Assembly (NCBI GenBank): GCA_033032175.1
Contig: CM065309.1
Span: 9,858,001 to 9,922,000 of the forward strand
DNA length: 64,000 nt
Source: Saturnia japonica
Lineage: Eukaryota > Arthropoda > Insecta > Lepidoptera > Saturniidae
Direction of reading: 5' to 3'
Shown: positions 12,201-23,890 of the stretch, one piece after another
Position numbering within the stretch: the stretch's first letter is position 1
How the letters are laid out: every line of letters starts with the position of its first letter
Notes under the pieces: model-generated
Databases searched by the model: none
Told to the model about the DNA's origin: nothing
The model's input: the letters and a program-made list of their open reading frames with translations, nothing else
Position numbers and translations under genes: made by a program

Positions 12201-14887
12201 TTACACAATATATAATAATAATATTTTAACATTATTGTTTTGTCATTAATTGAAATGTTTTAGGCTCATATAATTAGGCACAGTAGATTCTAAAGAATAG
12301 AATTTAACGAGTAAAAAAAGACCAGATTTATGCCAAAATTACTCTTTTTTTAAATCCACCTTATAATAATTACCATAATAAATCTCTTAACATTTTACTA
12401 CTTTTTTATACAAAACATCTCAATCAAGATTTGAACCGTTTTTTAAAGCATTTTTTTGTGGGGTTTTTATTTCTTTTTCTACTTTATTATGAAGTTTCTA
12501 AATCAGATTTAAATTTATCTAGGATCTGTACAGATAATAGATTTTCTAATATTAACACAAACCTTTCACAAGAACGCACGTTAGCGCTGGGCTTAGTAAA
12601 TAATTAAACTGAACGGGGGCCTTCTGTTCGCAGAACTCGTTTTCACTAAAGCGGCATTTTTTCAATATCATTTAATGTTTGGCTGGGCTCTTTGAGTTTC
12701 ACGTCAGTTACTCAGTTAGTTAGATTTTTATGGACCATTAGAAAACGCTCATCAGATTGAATAACTTTTACTAAGGCGGAATTTCGATAGCTCTTATAGT
12801 TTGGTGGGGCTCTTAGGGTTCTAGATCAGGTACTCCTAACCTTCGATTTTTATGTGCCATCAAAAAACGCTCATCTGATTGTTAAATTATTATTACTAAG
12901 GCGGCATTTCGATAGCTCTTATAGTTTGGTGGGGCACTTAGGGTTCTAGATCAGGTACTCCTAACCTTCGATTTTTATGTGCCATCAAAAAACGCTCATC
13001 TGATTGTTAAATTATTATTACTAAGGCGGCATTTCGATAGCTCTTATAGTTTGGTGGGGCTCTTAGGGTTCTAGATCAGGTACTCCTAACCTTCGATTTT
13101 TATATGCCATCAAAAAACGCTCATCTGATTGTTAAATTATTATTACTAAGGCGGCATTTCGATAGCTCTTATAGTTTAGCGGGGCTCTTAGTTTCGCATC
13201 AGGTACTCCAGGCCTTCGATTTTTATTTGCCATGAGAAAACGCTCATCAGATTATTAAATACTTTAGTAAGGTGGTATTTTGATATCTAAAATAGTTTGG
13301 CTGGGCTTCAAGTCAGAGTTAGATCTTTGATAAACCCGGTTTTGATAGTTTTCCATTTATGCGGGTATTAAACCCTACCACTATGCCAAATTTCATCTCT
13401 TTGGGTATTGGGGAAGTACTAGTTCTGCTGTACTAAATATATACGTGAAAATACGTGAGGAGAAAACTTTGGACTCCTTTTTAAGCATATTGAACGTACG
13501 GAGGACTGTGGGATTTGGCATGGTTAAAGTTTATATGGAGAAAGAGTGGACAAAGCTAAAATTCATATATAATACATAAAATAAAATAATACATCCATAA
13601 TAACAACAACATAATAATAATAACATAGACCCACGAAACCATTGACATGTTCATGAAAAGTGACATCAGCAATGTTTACGTTCATATAGCGTATGTGAAA
13701 TAGATCCTTCGAACAATAGTGTATTACTGATCGAAGAATAGATCACACGAATTTAGATCATTGGGTGACCGCTAGTTATATTAAAATTCAGCCGAAGATT
13801 TGAAAATTTAATTAAAATTATGTGTAGAGTCCAGCCCGTTTTCTTGTTCCCTCTTGCCGATTATAGGGATATATTCCGAATCGTTAAATGAATTGATAGC
13901 TTTAATTTGATATCCATGTCATCCGTGTTATCTCAACTTTATTCCATTTTTATTAGCAACGAATAGAATTTCGTCGATAAAATGAAATAAAATAATTGCA
14001 TTCTAATAGATAAAATATTGTCACATTACCCTTTATTGTTTATAAATACCAACATAATTTAAGAGAAAACCAATAATAAAGCATATTTAAGGAGTGTTAG
14101 CCTCTGATTATAATTCCACTCAAACTACAATATTAGTTGATATTTGCTAATGATTACTGGACTTTTATTATCTATTCGGTGATATCATCAACCTCAAGAT
14201 TTTATATATATTGGTAGAATTTTAATGTTTATTAAAACCGTGTATCGAATGATGATAGACATAAAGGTAAAAATATATTTTTTCTAAGTGATTATAAACT
14301 AACTTCATATTGTTTATATTATTAACCGATAATATGATTATGAAACTAACACAGAAAAACATTAATTCTTGTATAGTTTTGCATTAAAAAAAATAATATA
14401 ACAGACAGTTATATTGTCTTTTACATGAATTAATTATGTTAATTTTTGTCGGTACCTATTCATTGGTTATATTACTAATTTAAGGCCATTACTTAAAAAT
14501 AAACTATTAAATACGACAAAATATTATCATAATAAAATTTCAATAATGAAGTAAAAGTTGAATAGCTTCTTAAAATACGATTGTAATAAAAATTTATAAA
14601 ATATACATTTGAATAAATATAAAGTAACTTGATAAATCTTTAAATACTTAGTATTTACAAAACTTACAAAATAATTTGTTATTTATTTAAAACTTGTATG
14701 AATACGAATGTACATTAATAATCAAGGTGACGTTATTACCTTTTTTTTCATGTCTATGTTGTTGTCCATCGATTTTAAATCCAAATTCATATGGCCTGTT
14801 TTGGTCTGTGTAATTATCAGCACAATGGGTGTGTATAAGAAAACAGGTTACTACGAACACACTTGAGAGGAGGCGTATCATATACAT
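9247..14887 (-). CDS. l(3)mbn: Two-domain R&R cuticular protein, l(3)mbn-like
   Basis: Three coding exons: 14887-14740, 11932-11798 and 10877-9247 (stop TAA at 9249-9247), giving 637 residues. Both introns are phase 1 with GT-AG ends; the junctions restore Asp50 (G+AC) and Lys95 (A+AA). Residues 1-22 form a signal peptide ([13 protein letters not shown] core). Residues 31-90 form an R&R-like module split over exons 1 and 2 ([11 protein letters not shown], then [20 protein letters not shown]). Residues 96-540 are Gln/Asn/Ser/Pro-rich with repeated QNY/GQNYV-type motifs. Residues 551-599 form a second R&R domain ending [10 protein letters not shown], followed by a conserved-looking tail ([12 protein letters not shown]). 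The expected role is a secreted chitin-binding cuticle or matrix protein. The two-module layout with a Q-rich linker resembles Drosophila l(3)mbn and its lepidopteran homologues from memory. A strong acceptor (cttattccag) directly precedes the ATG, so an upstream untranslated or short coding exon is likely and was not found. Confidence 0.85.
12090..12640 (+). repeat. Dispersed repeat shared with the 48-49 kb Helitron
   Basis: Runs parallel to 48487-49120: shared segments include tctgttttcttgagcttgag, aattaggcacagtag and ggaatttaacgagtaaaa (here one base differs). Order and spacing match, so this is a partial copy of the same family as the Helitron at 48131-49754, lacking its left inverted arm. 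It lies in intron 1 of the l(3)mbn-like gene. Confidence 0.7.
12649..13330. repeat. 125-bp tandem array
   Basis: Units start at 12649, 12773, 12898, 13023, 13148 and 13269, marked by aaggcggcatttcgatagct. Spacing is 124, 125, 125, 125 and 121 bp. The three central units are nearly identical; the outer ones are diverged, the usual pattern of unequal exchange. The same unit occurs about 2.5 times at 49120-49400. Confidence 0.9.
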
Positions 14888-15089
14888 CTGGAATAAGAAA
14901 AACTTATCATGGAAACCATTACTGCTTTAAAAGCTAACTTCTAAAAGTGTTTTAATGGAGAACTATTTTAAATATTGTTTCATTTTGCCATTTATTGATA
15001 AAAATACTAAAGTTAATAGGGTGTTACACTATTAAGTATGCTCTTTAAAAGTTTACTTTTGTTAATCCATTTTATTTATTTATAATACA

Positions 15090-15240
15090 CTAGCTGAGCC
15101 CGCGACTTTCTCCACGTGGCATATTTCGTGAATGAAAAACAGCAACTAAATAAAAACTTCACCTCAATCTCACCGTATAAGCTTTGATAATACCCAACTT
15201 AAATCATTTTAAATGTTAACCGATATCACAAGATATTATC
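15090..15240 (-). mobile_element. Helitron 3'-end fragment
   Basis: Minus-strand 3' terminus CTAG at 15093-15090 next to a GC hairpin region (cccgcgactttctccacgtgg). The other end was not located. Confidence 0.4.
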
Positions 15241-15259
15241 TAAAAAACATAAAGACTGA

Positions 15260-15405
15260 ATGCTATACTCGAGATCCTGGGTTCGATTTCCAGGTCGAGC
15301 AAAGTGTTATTGGGGTTTTCTATGAAATGTTCAGTAGCAGCTCGGAGTTTGGCTTTGTGCCCGATTAATGGCAATAGGTTCGTCCCTATTACACGGTACC
15401 TAAAT
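15260..15405 (+). mobile_element. tRNA-derived SINE, 5'-truncated
   Basis: Retains the B box (gggttcgatttcc near 15290) and the family body (agctcggagtttggctttgt, cccgattaatggcaatagg), but the A box is lost. Same family as 50511-50770. Confidence 0.75.
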
Positions 15406-15971
15406 GAAAATTTGCACGAAAAAGACTTGTTGGTTGTGTTCTAGGGCAATAGTCACACCTAGGAATGGTATGGTGAACGAAATAAGCAATTTGATTATTC
15501 AAAAAGCACCCGGCCGAATAAAAATTACAAATAGATCGACACTGTAACTAATATCGAAGACAAAGTCCATTACCCACAGGAATTTTTAAATTGTGTAAAC
15601 CGTTCTGGTACTGCCACTACATGAATTGACGTTAAAAAGCAGCAAAGTAAAATAACTTGAAATATCGTTTACAGGAAAGCTCTGACTCATTAAATTGAAT
15701 GGCTTTTGTTTTGTACAAATAATCTTTTTACAAAAATTAAAAAAAAAAACAATTAAACACTTATTCAAAAATAACAAAAACATATATAAAAAATAATAAC
15801 AAAAAAAGCATAAAAATAAAAATAAAAGTTCATTAAAATAATAATATTCAAACTTTCTTTATAACTTAATTTTTTGGTAACCTGACGCAAATAGAAGGGT
15901 TTATTCGTGTGTATTATAATTTTTAATTTTGAAATTTTTATTAAATATCCGTGTGAAGCCGGGGCGAGCCG

Positions 15972-15975
15972 CTAA
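15972..15975 (+). mobile_element. Possible Helitron 3' terminus (CTAA)
   Basis: gccggggcgagccg followed by CTAA and T resembles a Helitron 3' end (hairpin, then CTRR before T). The rest of the element was not defined. Confidence 0.25.
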
Positions 15976-16815
15976 TCTCAAATATCTTCAATATACAGAA
16001 TTCGACTCTTAACTCTTTTGTTATAAGTATAGATTATCTTCGTTATTTGCTAAATTGTTTATAAATAGTTTATAAAAAAATTTAAATAAATAAACTAGCT
16101 ATGCTCCACAGTTACACCAGTGATAAATTTATTCAACCAACCCTCAATCTCGCCTCTGATGTTGGCGCGGCGCGGCGTACCCGTGTATAGGCTATAGTAT
16201 TGTTTTCACTTCCCGTACTTGCCTACAGCTTTCCAGATTGCTTTTGCCAGCTTTTAATTACTACTCCGCTCCTTAGAGTTACTTAGCTTATAAAGTTTCC
16301 TCAATAAGTAGGTTATAAAAAACACTTATTTTTTTCAAAACTGATTGGTAGTTCCAAACCAAATTCATCTTACGTATAGATGAAAGGAAATAATTAAAAC
16401 GTTGAAATATTATCGTTATTAATGTAAAAAATAAAACACAAATAATACATGACCGAGGACAAAGTGTTAGACTTATTATAACATGTTCTACTTCAGAATG
16501 AATAGTGTTTGTTTTGAGTCAGATCTGCAATGTGTTCGTTACTACTTGAATCTATAAGTCACGTTTGATTATCGCATCAATAATGTACAACTTCTTTGTA
16601 CACAACAGTTTTGTATAATGTTATTTAAAATTAAAAACCTAGATAGTAAATGTTGAGGTTCAAAGGGTCAAAAATATTAAAACGAATCTATACGACTGCC
16701 TAAAAATGCTTTATTTTAAAGAAAAGTAAGGAAGTTCGAGTTACTCTACAGGCTTCTTATTCGTTCAAGTTAATATGATTTTTTAGGGAAACTGTAGTCT
16801 GATATACTTATCTGA

Positions 16816-17013
16816 ATGAAAACTGGGATTCTTTTTTTTTCATTACTTACTCTACAACTTGTCAACAAATCTCCCGCCGACATCGAGTACGCCCTTTCGT
16901 ATATTAGCAGGGACAAACAACAATATACTGATAAAAAAAAAAAACGCATGTTCGGGCGTAATTACAATGCAAAACAGTGTTTTAATTTTTCGCAAATAAT
17001 CATATGCGCTTAA
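16816..17013 (+). CDS. Possible small secreted protein ORF (speculative)
   Basis: A 65-codon ATG frame in otherwise AT-rich DNA. The N-terminus looks like a signal peptide (MKTGILFFSLLTLQL, cleavage plausible after SPA near residue 21). The rest is short, with a basic run KKKKR at about residues 40-44 that could be a processing site or simply a poly-A run. I recognise no family, see no promoter, and find no splice partners. Chance is the more likely explanation. Confidence 0.12.
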   Translation: MKTGILFFSLLTLQLVNKSPADIEYALSYISRDKQQYTDKKKKRMFGRNYNAKQCFNFSQIIICA

Positions 17014-17404
17014 GAAAAGCCTTTATTTCGAATTTACGAACAGGCAGACTTGAATTTTATTTATTTTAGGTCTATATAATGCACTTATAGATTAAAGATG
17101 ATTTTCAAGATAGAAATTAGAAGGTAACTAGAGAAATCCTACAAAAATGCATGCAGTTAAAGAATTTACATTGAACTTTATGCACGCATATTATTTATTT
17201 ATCTTCTATTGAATTATAAAGGTATAATAAATTTGTCCTTTTCGTGTTGTCCGACACGTTAAAAGGCTTTAAAAGCAATAGGCAATTGATTAATTCAGTA
17301 AACATTTTTTAAAGTCGAATAAGTAAATATTACGCACGGGTGACCAGGATACAAGCTCATTCACAATAAATTCTATTATTTTTTTAACGAGATAATAAGA
17401 TAAC

Positions 17405-17545
17405 TGCCTCATTTGCATAGTCGTCATAAGTACGACTGCTTTGTCCGAGGTCCTGGGTTCGATTCAATATACCCAGCGAACTGTAGGTGTACATTAGGGT
17501 TGGTACACCCCTGCTTACCCCTTCTGTCAATAGAGGCATGATAGT
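17405..17545 (+). mobile_element. tRNA-derived SINE, internally deleted
   Basis: Has the tRNA-like head with B box (ggttcgatt) and the family tail (agcgaactgtaggtgtaca ... atgatagtatgttatgtt). The central body present in the 50511-50770 copy is missing, with a join right after the B box. Confidence 0.75.
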
Positions 17546-17590
17546 ATGTTATGTTTTAATAAGAACATCACTATTAAGGTTTTTAAGTTG

Positions 17591-17749
17591 TAAAAGGTTG
17601 CCTGTCCATTGAAGCGGAGCTGTGAAAATTTCGATCAATAGCAATGCATGAAAATCTAGATATGCAATTCTATTGGAGTTTGCTAGAGATTCAATTCTAT
17701 TGGTCAAAATTTTCATAGCTCCGCTTCTGTGGACAGGCAACCTTACATT
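17591..17749. mobile_element. MITE with ~47-bp terminal inverted repeats
   Basis: Left arm 17595-17641 starts aggttgcctgtcca and contains gaagcggagct; right arm 17698-17745 is its inverse (agctccgcttctgtggacag). Internal spacer about 56 bp, no coding capacity. Confidence 0.75.
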
Positions 17750-17871
17750 AAATGTATGTTTTTTCAACTGCAAGTTTTTTATGTACCTAACTTTGGATAC
17801 ATTTATTTTAAAACGTCATCTGATATTTTACAATGCAGTTATGACAATATAAGACTAACTATATTAAACTA

Positions 17872-17950
17872 CTAGCTGTACCTGCGACTTCGTCTACGTA
17901 GAATTTCGTACATGAAAATAGCAATAAAGAAAAAAAGGACACGGAAGTTT
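17872..17950 (-). mobile_element. Helitron 3'-end fragment
   Basis: Minus-strand CTAG terminus at 17875-17872 next to ctgcgacttcgtctacgtag, the usual sub-terminal hairpin region. The 5' end was not found. Confidence 0.4.
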
Positions 17951-18399
17951 ACTGAAATTCAATATCGGCGACTTCACCGTGTTTCGTACCTTATAAATGT
18001 TTTGGATTCCTGAGACGCATTGTGGTAGGTACCTACTAAAAGTTAGCAGTCAGCCGTGCCTTGTGAAGATTGTGCTCTTCACCACTCTCGATCAATCGAT
18101 AATCTGCCTTACGTCTACGCTGTCAATTATACCTAATATATTGTTCCCTGCAGGTTTCTGGTGCACGTAATTTTTTTCTTAGTATCTCGTTCAGCAGCTT
18201 GTCTCAAACGGTTTTCGAATTTTGGTGAATATACAGATTGCATTCTTTTTTAGAGCAATAGAATACTGAGAAAGCCCGCCTACTTTTTACCAAATATTTT
18301 ACCAAAATGTAAATTACAATGCAGTAAAATATTTACATGCAGGTTATAAAAGTCAGTGGTTGAATAGCAAACCTCAGTTTAGATGCACTTATTATTGCA

Positions 18400-18710
18400 G
18401 TGAATTAAAAGCCTTATTATAATACCCAAATAAAATAATTTTGATTAATAACCGATATTATCATGAAAACAATAAGATCTGAGTAGTTTAATATAAAAAT
18501 TTGAGGTTTTGCAATACTATAGGAAAAGCTGCGCTTAATTAAATGAATTTATATTAATAATTGTATATTTATCAACCGTTAATATCCATTAAATGATGGC
18601 GCAGTATAGTCTCTGTTTTAGTATAGCTTAAAGAAAATTTTGATAGCGCATAAAACATTAAACAACGACATCTGTAGTAGAATTTTAGAACAAAATATAA
18701 TTCTTTTTAT
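18400..18710 (+). repeat. Dispersed repeat 'E', copy 1
   Basis: Shares ordered segments with 34490-34800: aggaaaagct, accgttaatatccatt, atggcgca, aacaacgacatct and ttagaacaaaat. AT-rich, non-coding, family unknown. Confidence 0.6.
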
Positions 18711-18772
18711 TGAAAATTTCGTGAGAGTAAAATAACAAGAATAAATTTTATATAATTTCAATATATATATAT

Positions 18773-19073
18773 TCATACCAGTCTTATAAAGAGGAAAGAT
18801 TTGTTTCTTTGTTTTTTCTGTTTGTAATGGATAAACTAAAAAAATACTGGACCGATTTTAAAAATCCTTTCACCACTATAAAGCTCCGTAGCTTTATACT
18901 GTTACTTTACTTACTTTATACTGTTATCAGCGAGTAACTTGAGCTATATTATATTTATGAAACATTAATTTATTCTTCATAAAAATGTCGATAATAAAAA
19001 ATTGCCTACATGGGTGCATTGCCGATGTTTTTCATATAAAGTTAACACGAGCGAAACCGTGGGACACAGCTAG
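18773..19073 (+). mobile_element. Non-autonomous Helitron, 301 bp
   Basis: Plus-strand 5' TC at 18773 (TCATACCAGTCTTATAAAG) and 3' CTAG at 19070-19073, preceded by the hairpin region acgagcgaaaccgtgggac. Inserted between T/A-type flanks. No open frame. Confidence 0.7.
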
Positions 19074-19099
19074 TTTAAAATATATTACAGTATTAAATA

Positions 19100-21110
19100 T
19101 ACCTACATTTTATAAATATACACGGTTTATTTCTACACGGTACATATGTCCATATGTATAAAAATGAATCTTATACGTTACATGATTTTCGTACAAACGT
19201 ACAGAAAGACAAAAATTACAAAAACTGTCGAAATGATTTCTGTCCATGATTCTAAATCCGCCCCAGTAGCCCCTACCCCAGTAGTATTTTTTCTCAATTA
19301 TCATTAATATAGGCACGGATTACATATAACTATAGGTACTTTTACATTTGAGTACGTTTCTTTCTAACTTGCAGTTCTGTAAGAAGGTAAATTTTATTAA
19401 TCTATTTCAATTCTGTATCTTAAATATAATCGAATTAGTCGATTTTGGGATATTTTGTTCGTTGTAATGATTTAAAAAAAGCCTAATCGTTAGGTTTTAA
19501 ACGTCACATTGAGATTCTAATCGAGTTTAATTACATTTATGTGCTAAAGTTTATGATCTTATAGTTGACGTTTATTAGCGAGATGAAATTTTTATTATAT
19601 CTTTTTTAACACCGGCGTCATTAATAATCATAATGAACAAAACATAATCTTATCATAAATAACATATATAAACTGAGTTATGAGCGATATTGTTCTTTGG
19701 TTTTCGTGGTATGACATATATATTATATCTATATTATTAAAAAAATTGAAGTGTCTGTTTATAATGTCAAGATAACAATTTTTTACTAAATACATACATA
19801 TTTTAGGACGCCCCTTGCTAAATTCTACGACGTTATGGGTAGAATAACTGAGAACGATTTGATGAGGAATACTGAAAATTATGTATAGTGGCCCAACTTA
19901 GTAATCTCCCTTATAGGAGGGCATACATAATATGAGACAACTAAATAGTAAGTATTTATATTTACTTAGTATGATTGGAGTGTGTTCGGTTCAAGTCAAT
20001 CGGGCAGCACTTAATTGCCTTTAGTTTGAACAGACTAGACGTTAGAATCTTTGTTAAGATATTAGGGGTACGTCCACTAATGAGGTGGTTAGTATCTTCA
20101 AGCCAATTGCATCATTTATTTATATGCTAGAACTACCAGAAGCTGTGTAAATTGCATAAAAGCCCCCAAAAATAAACTGCGACGTTTAAAATTTTATTGA
20201 CTCTTTACAAATACAGCCTGAGACAATCCTGATATTTTAACTCTTCATAATTTGATTTGTACAAAGCTTTTAAATCTGCCGAAATAAAGAATTACTTGAT
20301 TCATCAATTTATAAAAATCAGTTTCGTAATAATAATAATCCTTTACTAATGCAATCTATAAATTTTCCTTAGGTAGGTATATACTTAGGTTTATGTACAC
20401 GGGGTACATAATATATATGATTAATGTTATATTATTTTCGAATAATAGAGGGTGTACCGTTGAAGGTGAACAACTAAAGTATAAATAAAATTAACATTTA
20501 TAGACACGTGCTGTTGAATAGTATTAACTAATTTGTAAAATGAATTATTGACGACAAATTGTGAAACACCTTACTTGTGGAGATTACGAAAAAAGATATT
20601 ATAAAAAATTAGCTTTGACAGTTCTCAACTATCGAACATATCGATTGATATTTAAATCAAAATTATACATATATCCTCAATTAACTAATTGCACATGAAT
20701 TATGTTTGGATTATTATTTTTTGTAAACCGAAGTATCTGTTGGGCCGGTTTGTTTCTTTTTTTATTATTTGAATTAATTCAGTCATACTATATTGTTTTA
20801 GAGATAATTTTATATTTCTATTAGTATAAATGTCTTTTAAGACCCCTTGACATACAAATGAAATGGAATTTGATGCGTCCGAAACATCTATACCTACCTA
20901 TAATTTGGCTCAACTGATCAGCTTAGAAACAGAACATTTTTTTAAAACTCACATTTCTATTTAGCATTTAATCAGATTGATAGATTATGATGGTGATAAT
21001 GTAATAATGGATGAAAAATGTAGAGTTAATATAAGACAAATGGGAAGAACGATGTCGTCTCCCAAAATTAAATTGTATTTTTTTTCATATTACCACAACA
21101 AAATAATAGC
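19100..21110. other. AT-rich intergenic DNA with one Helitron 5' fragment
   Basis: No gene seen. A Helitron 5' end lies at about 19728-19800 (TCTATATTATTAAAAAAATT, then gaagtgtctgtttataatgt), matching the 5' part of the element at 41699-42166. Its 3' end is absent. Confidence 0.5.
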
Positions 21111-21124
21111 TGTCTGCTAGATGG

Positions 21125-21430
21125 TATCTACGCACAGTACAATCCAAAAACAACGGCGACCACCTAGAAAGTAGCAATTCATCGTTTTTTTATGACGGCA
21201 ATGACGGTCGTTCCTGTCATGCCGGCTGCAAGTCTTTAGTCATCTGAATAAAAACTGGCTGTATCCACTTCGCGATAAACTAAAGGAGAGTCACTGTCAC
21301 GGATTTATCACCATTTGCTTGCTGGTCGCGATCGCGATCCAGTCGGGTTCAGTTCCCCACTACCTCGCTTAATTACTGGCTATGCAGCTGCTGATCTCGG
21401 AACGCGAAACGCCTAAGCGTGCCACTATGT
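21125..21430 (+). repeat. Dispersed repeat 'H', copy 1
   Basis: Contains aatccaaaaacaacggcgac, tcaccatttgc, gatccagtcggg and tgatctcggaacgcgaaacg. Related copies lie at 47655-47840 (same strand) and 35265-35530 (opposite strand). Non-coding; class unknown. Confidence 0.65.
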
Positions 21431-21493
21431 CAAGAGATTATGGTAAATTGTATCAAGAGTGTTGTACCATGACTTGATTGTTATATTTTGAAT

Positions 21494-21830
21494 GATTTAA
21501 AACACTATTTCAAAGTGATTGTCTATTTAGTTACACGGGATATGATAACAACAATATTGAAAATGTATTTCAGAAAGTACGAATTCGAATATCATCGCTA
21601 ATCATAAATAAACACTATCATACATTTATAAATAAGACCTATGAAGGATTTAAAACATTATTTCAGGGTGATTGGGTATTTTATCACACGTAATACCTGA
21701 TTGAGTTCTCGCAGAATAGGATAACAAAAATATTGAAAATGGTTTTGAGAGGGCCGGAATGCGGATAACATTGCTAATAACTATGTAAATAATCATAATC
21801 ATATCTACAATGTATAAATAGTCTCATTAT
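21494..21830. repeat. Diverged tandem duplication (153-175 bp)
   Basis: Copy 1 (21494-21646) and copy 2 (21647-about 21830) share gatttaaaaca.tatttca, gataaca.aaatattgaaaat and atgtataaataa-like segments in order. Copy 2 has an insertion of about 20 bp. Confidence 0.7.
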
Positions 21831-21849
21831 AAATCCTAGAATAAATTAG

Positions 21850-23885
21850 GGGTATAAGGGAAAAAATAAAACATGGTCTAAACTAATAACTAGTATAAAA
21901 TAATATAAAAAATGCATAGGTATAATTTAATAATCCCAATTCCTATTTTAGATACAATTATACATTTACTAGTTATCGGATTTTCTGCATAAAATCTATT
22001 AATATAGCTTCACTCAAAAACCCATCACTGAGATAAACTCTTTTAATATTAGAATTTAACTAATATTTTAATATTAGACTCAAAAGTTGATTGTCACTTT
22101 TGTGTTCAATATGTCGCCAAGCAGTTATTATGTAAAAAACTAACTTAATACATATTGCTACTTGACGTAATAAAATATATATAGCATTTAGTAATTTTTA
22201 TTGTTATGTGTTATACATTATATAGATATTAATTTTGATACGTTTTAGATTTGTATATTTAAAATATTTACACAGATTTATAAAATTTTTACATACATCT
22301 GAATAAAATATTTTATAAAGTGAAACAATAAATTAGAAAAATTATTTAATGACATAATTAAATGATTGACTTTAGTTTAATTTATAAATTAAATGAAAAC
22401 TTACGTCGAATTTTAAAATGCCTTATCCTAAGTTACTGCCGTATAGCGGCCTGTTGCGCAAGAGTTCGCACGCGACTGTGCTGATTCTTCGGATCACGTA
22501 ATTTATTAATACGTTAGCATAGAGCAAATAAATACACAAGTATTTTAAAGATACGCTAGTAAGATAATAGTTATACTGGTAGTGCGTATTTTGTACTCCG
22601 TGTCTTGTACTCTGGGTACTGTGTATTCACATTCATTATATTACAATTATTTGGAACGTCTATACCTTATTAAGTGTAGTGTAAATTAATAATTTTGTAA
22701 AATACTTTTAAAAATCTTTAGACGTCAAATAAATATATTTTTAATAAATAATGTTTTTCATACAATATTTTTGTCTTTTGCAGATGTGATAATTATGTTT
22801 GTTGTTTACATAATATAACCACAAAAGAACCCACGAAAACTAAAGTCTTATATAAAAGCGTTTGATTTGATTCCAATATACCTATTTATATTTGTGTATA
22901 GATTCAGGATAAAATGAGGCAACCTAAAATCAAATTATTTCATTAAACAAATAGTTAAGCTTACTTATACATACATAGCAGTAATGACACCCAGAGAATA
23001 CAAAAGTACTTATCTAATTTATATTTTGGGCACGATCAAGTCTTATAGTAAAAACTATTGTAGAAGAAGAATAAACATATTTTTTAAATGTTGCATATAA
23101 TTATATACATCGGAGAAGTGTAAAATTATATTAAATATTTTTTATAAAAGTATTTTATCGATATGATGCGGTTTTGTTTTATCTTAAATTTATTCCAGCA
23201 TATTATATTATTGCCTTATTCCGAATAAATCCATGAAGGTAACTAGCAAACCATCAATCAATCTACTTTATAATGTACGAACTCATCATGATAGCGTTTT
23301 TTTTAAATCAGATATATTTTTTTAACTGTCTTTTACACAATGTCTTTATGATTAAATCTGCAATATTACAATGTGTATTGTTTTTGTTCTGTGTTTAAGA
23401 CAAAATTTCTTGCTGGATGGATGCGGGCATATCTTCCGTATTCTATCCCAGCCATGAATACTCAACTCAGTCACAGTGACTCGTTTTAGTGCCCTACGTT
23501 TTAGCTTCACCCAGCGAGTGTCTTTCATTGGTAGGTGTGTGGTAGGTTTGTGGACTGACATCTAATAACTCTCGATATATAACAAATACTCAACATTCGG
23601 CAGTCATGGTCTATTAATGAACTGTACTTGCCAACATATTGTGTAAGTGTTTTCAATTTCTCGAGCTCCGATAAAAAATAACTAAACTATCTGTCCCAAA
23701 TTAATGGCACATAATACATACATAACACATTCAATGTTGTTATAATAATTAAAAAAAAAAAAAACCGAATGCTAAGGAAATTAAGGATTAAAGGGTTTTA
23801 TTTACCTACTAATTGCAAAAACATTTCCATCTATACTTCTATCTAGGTATCTACTTCTTCGTTTTCTACCTTGTATATATTATTT
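21850..23885. other. AT-rich intergenic DNA, no gene seen
   Basis: Only short AT-driven open frames. A slightly GC-richer patch at 22430-22500 has no recognised content. Confidence 0.5.
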
Positions 23886-23890
23886 TATAA

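Larger units (their letters stand above)
11933..14739 (-). other. Intron 1 of the l(3)mbn-like gene
   Basis: 2.8-kb phase-1 intron with donor GTAATA at 14739-14734 and acceptor ctacgtttcag ending at 11933. It contains the repeat unit at 12090-13330, including a 125-bp tandem array. The rest (13330-14680) is AT-rich with no recognised element. Confidence 0.8.

Noticed and set aside
12649..13330. Possible CRISPR-like array
   Set aside because: Units are 125 bp and repeated without unique spacers; this is a eukaryotic minisatellite.
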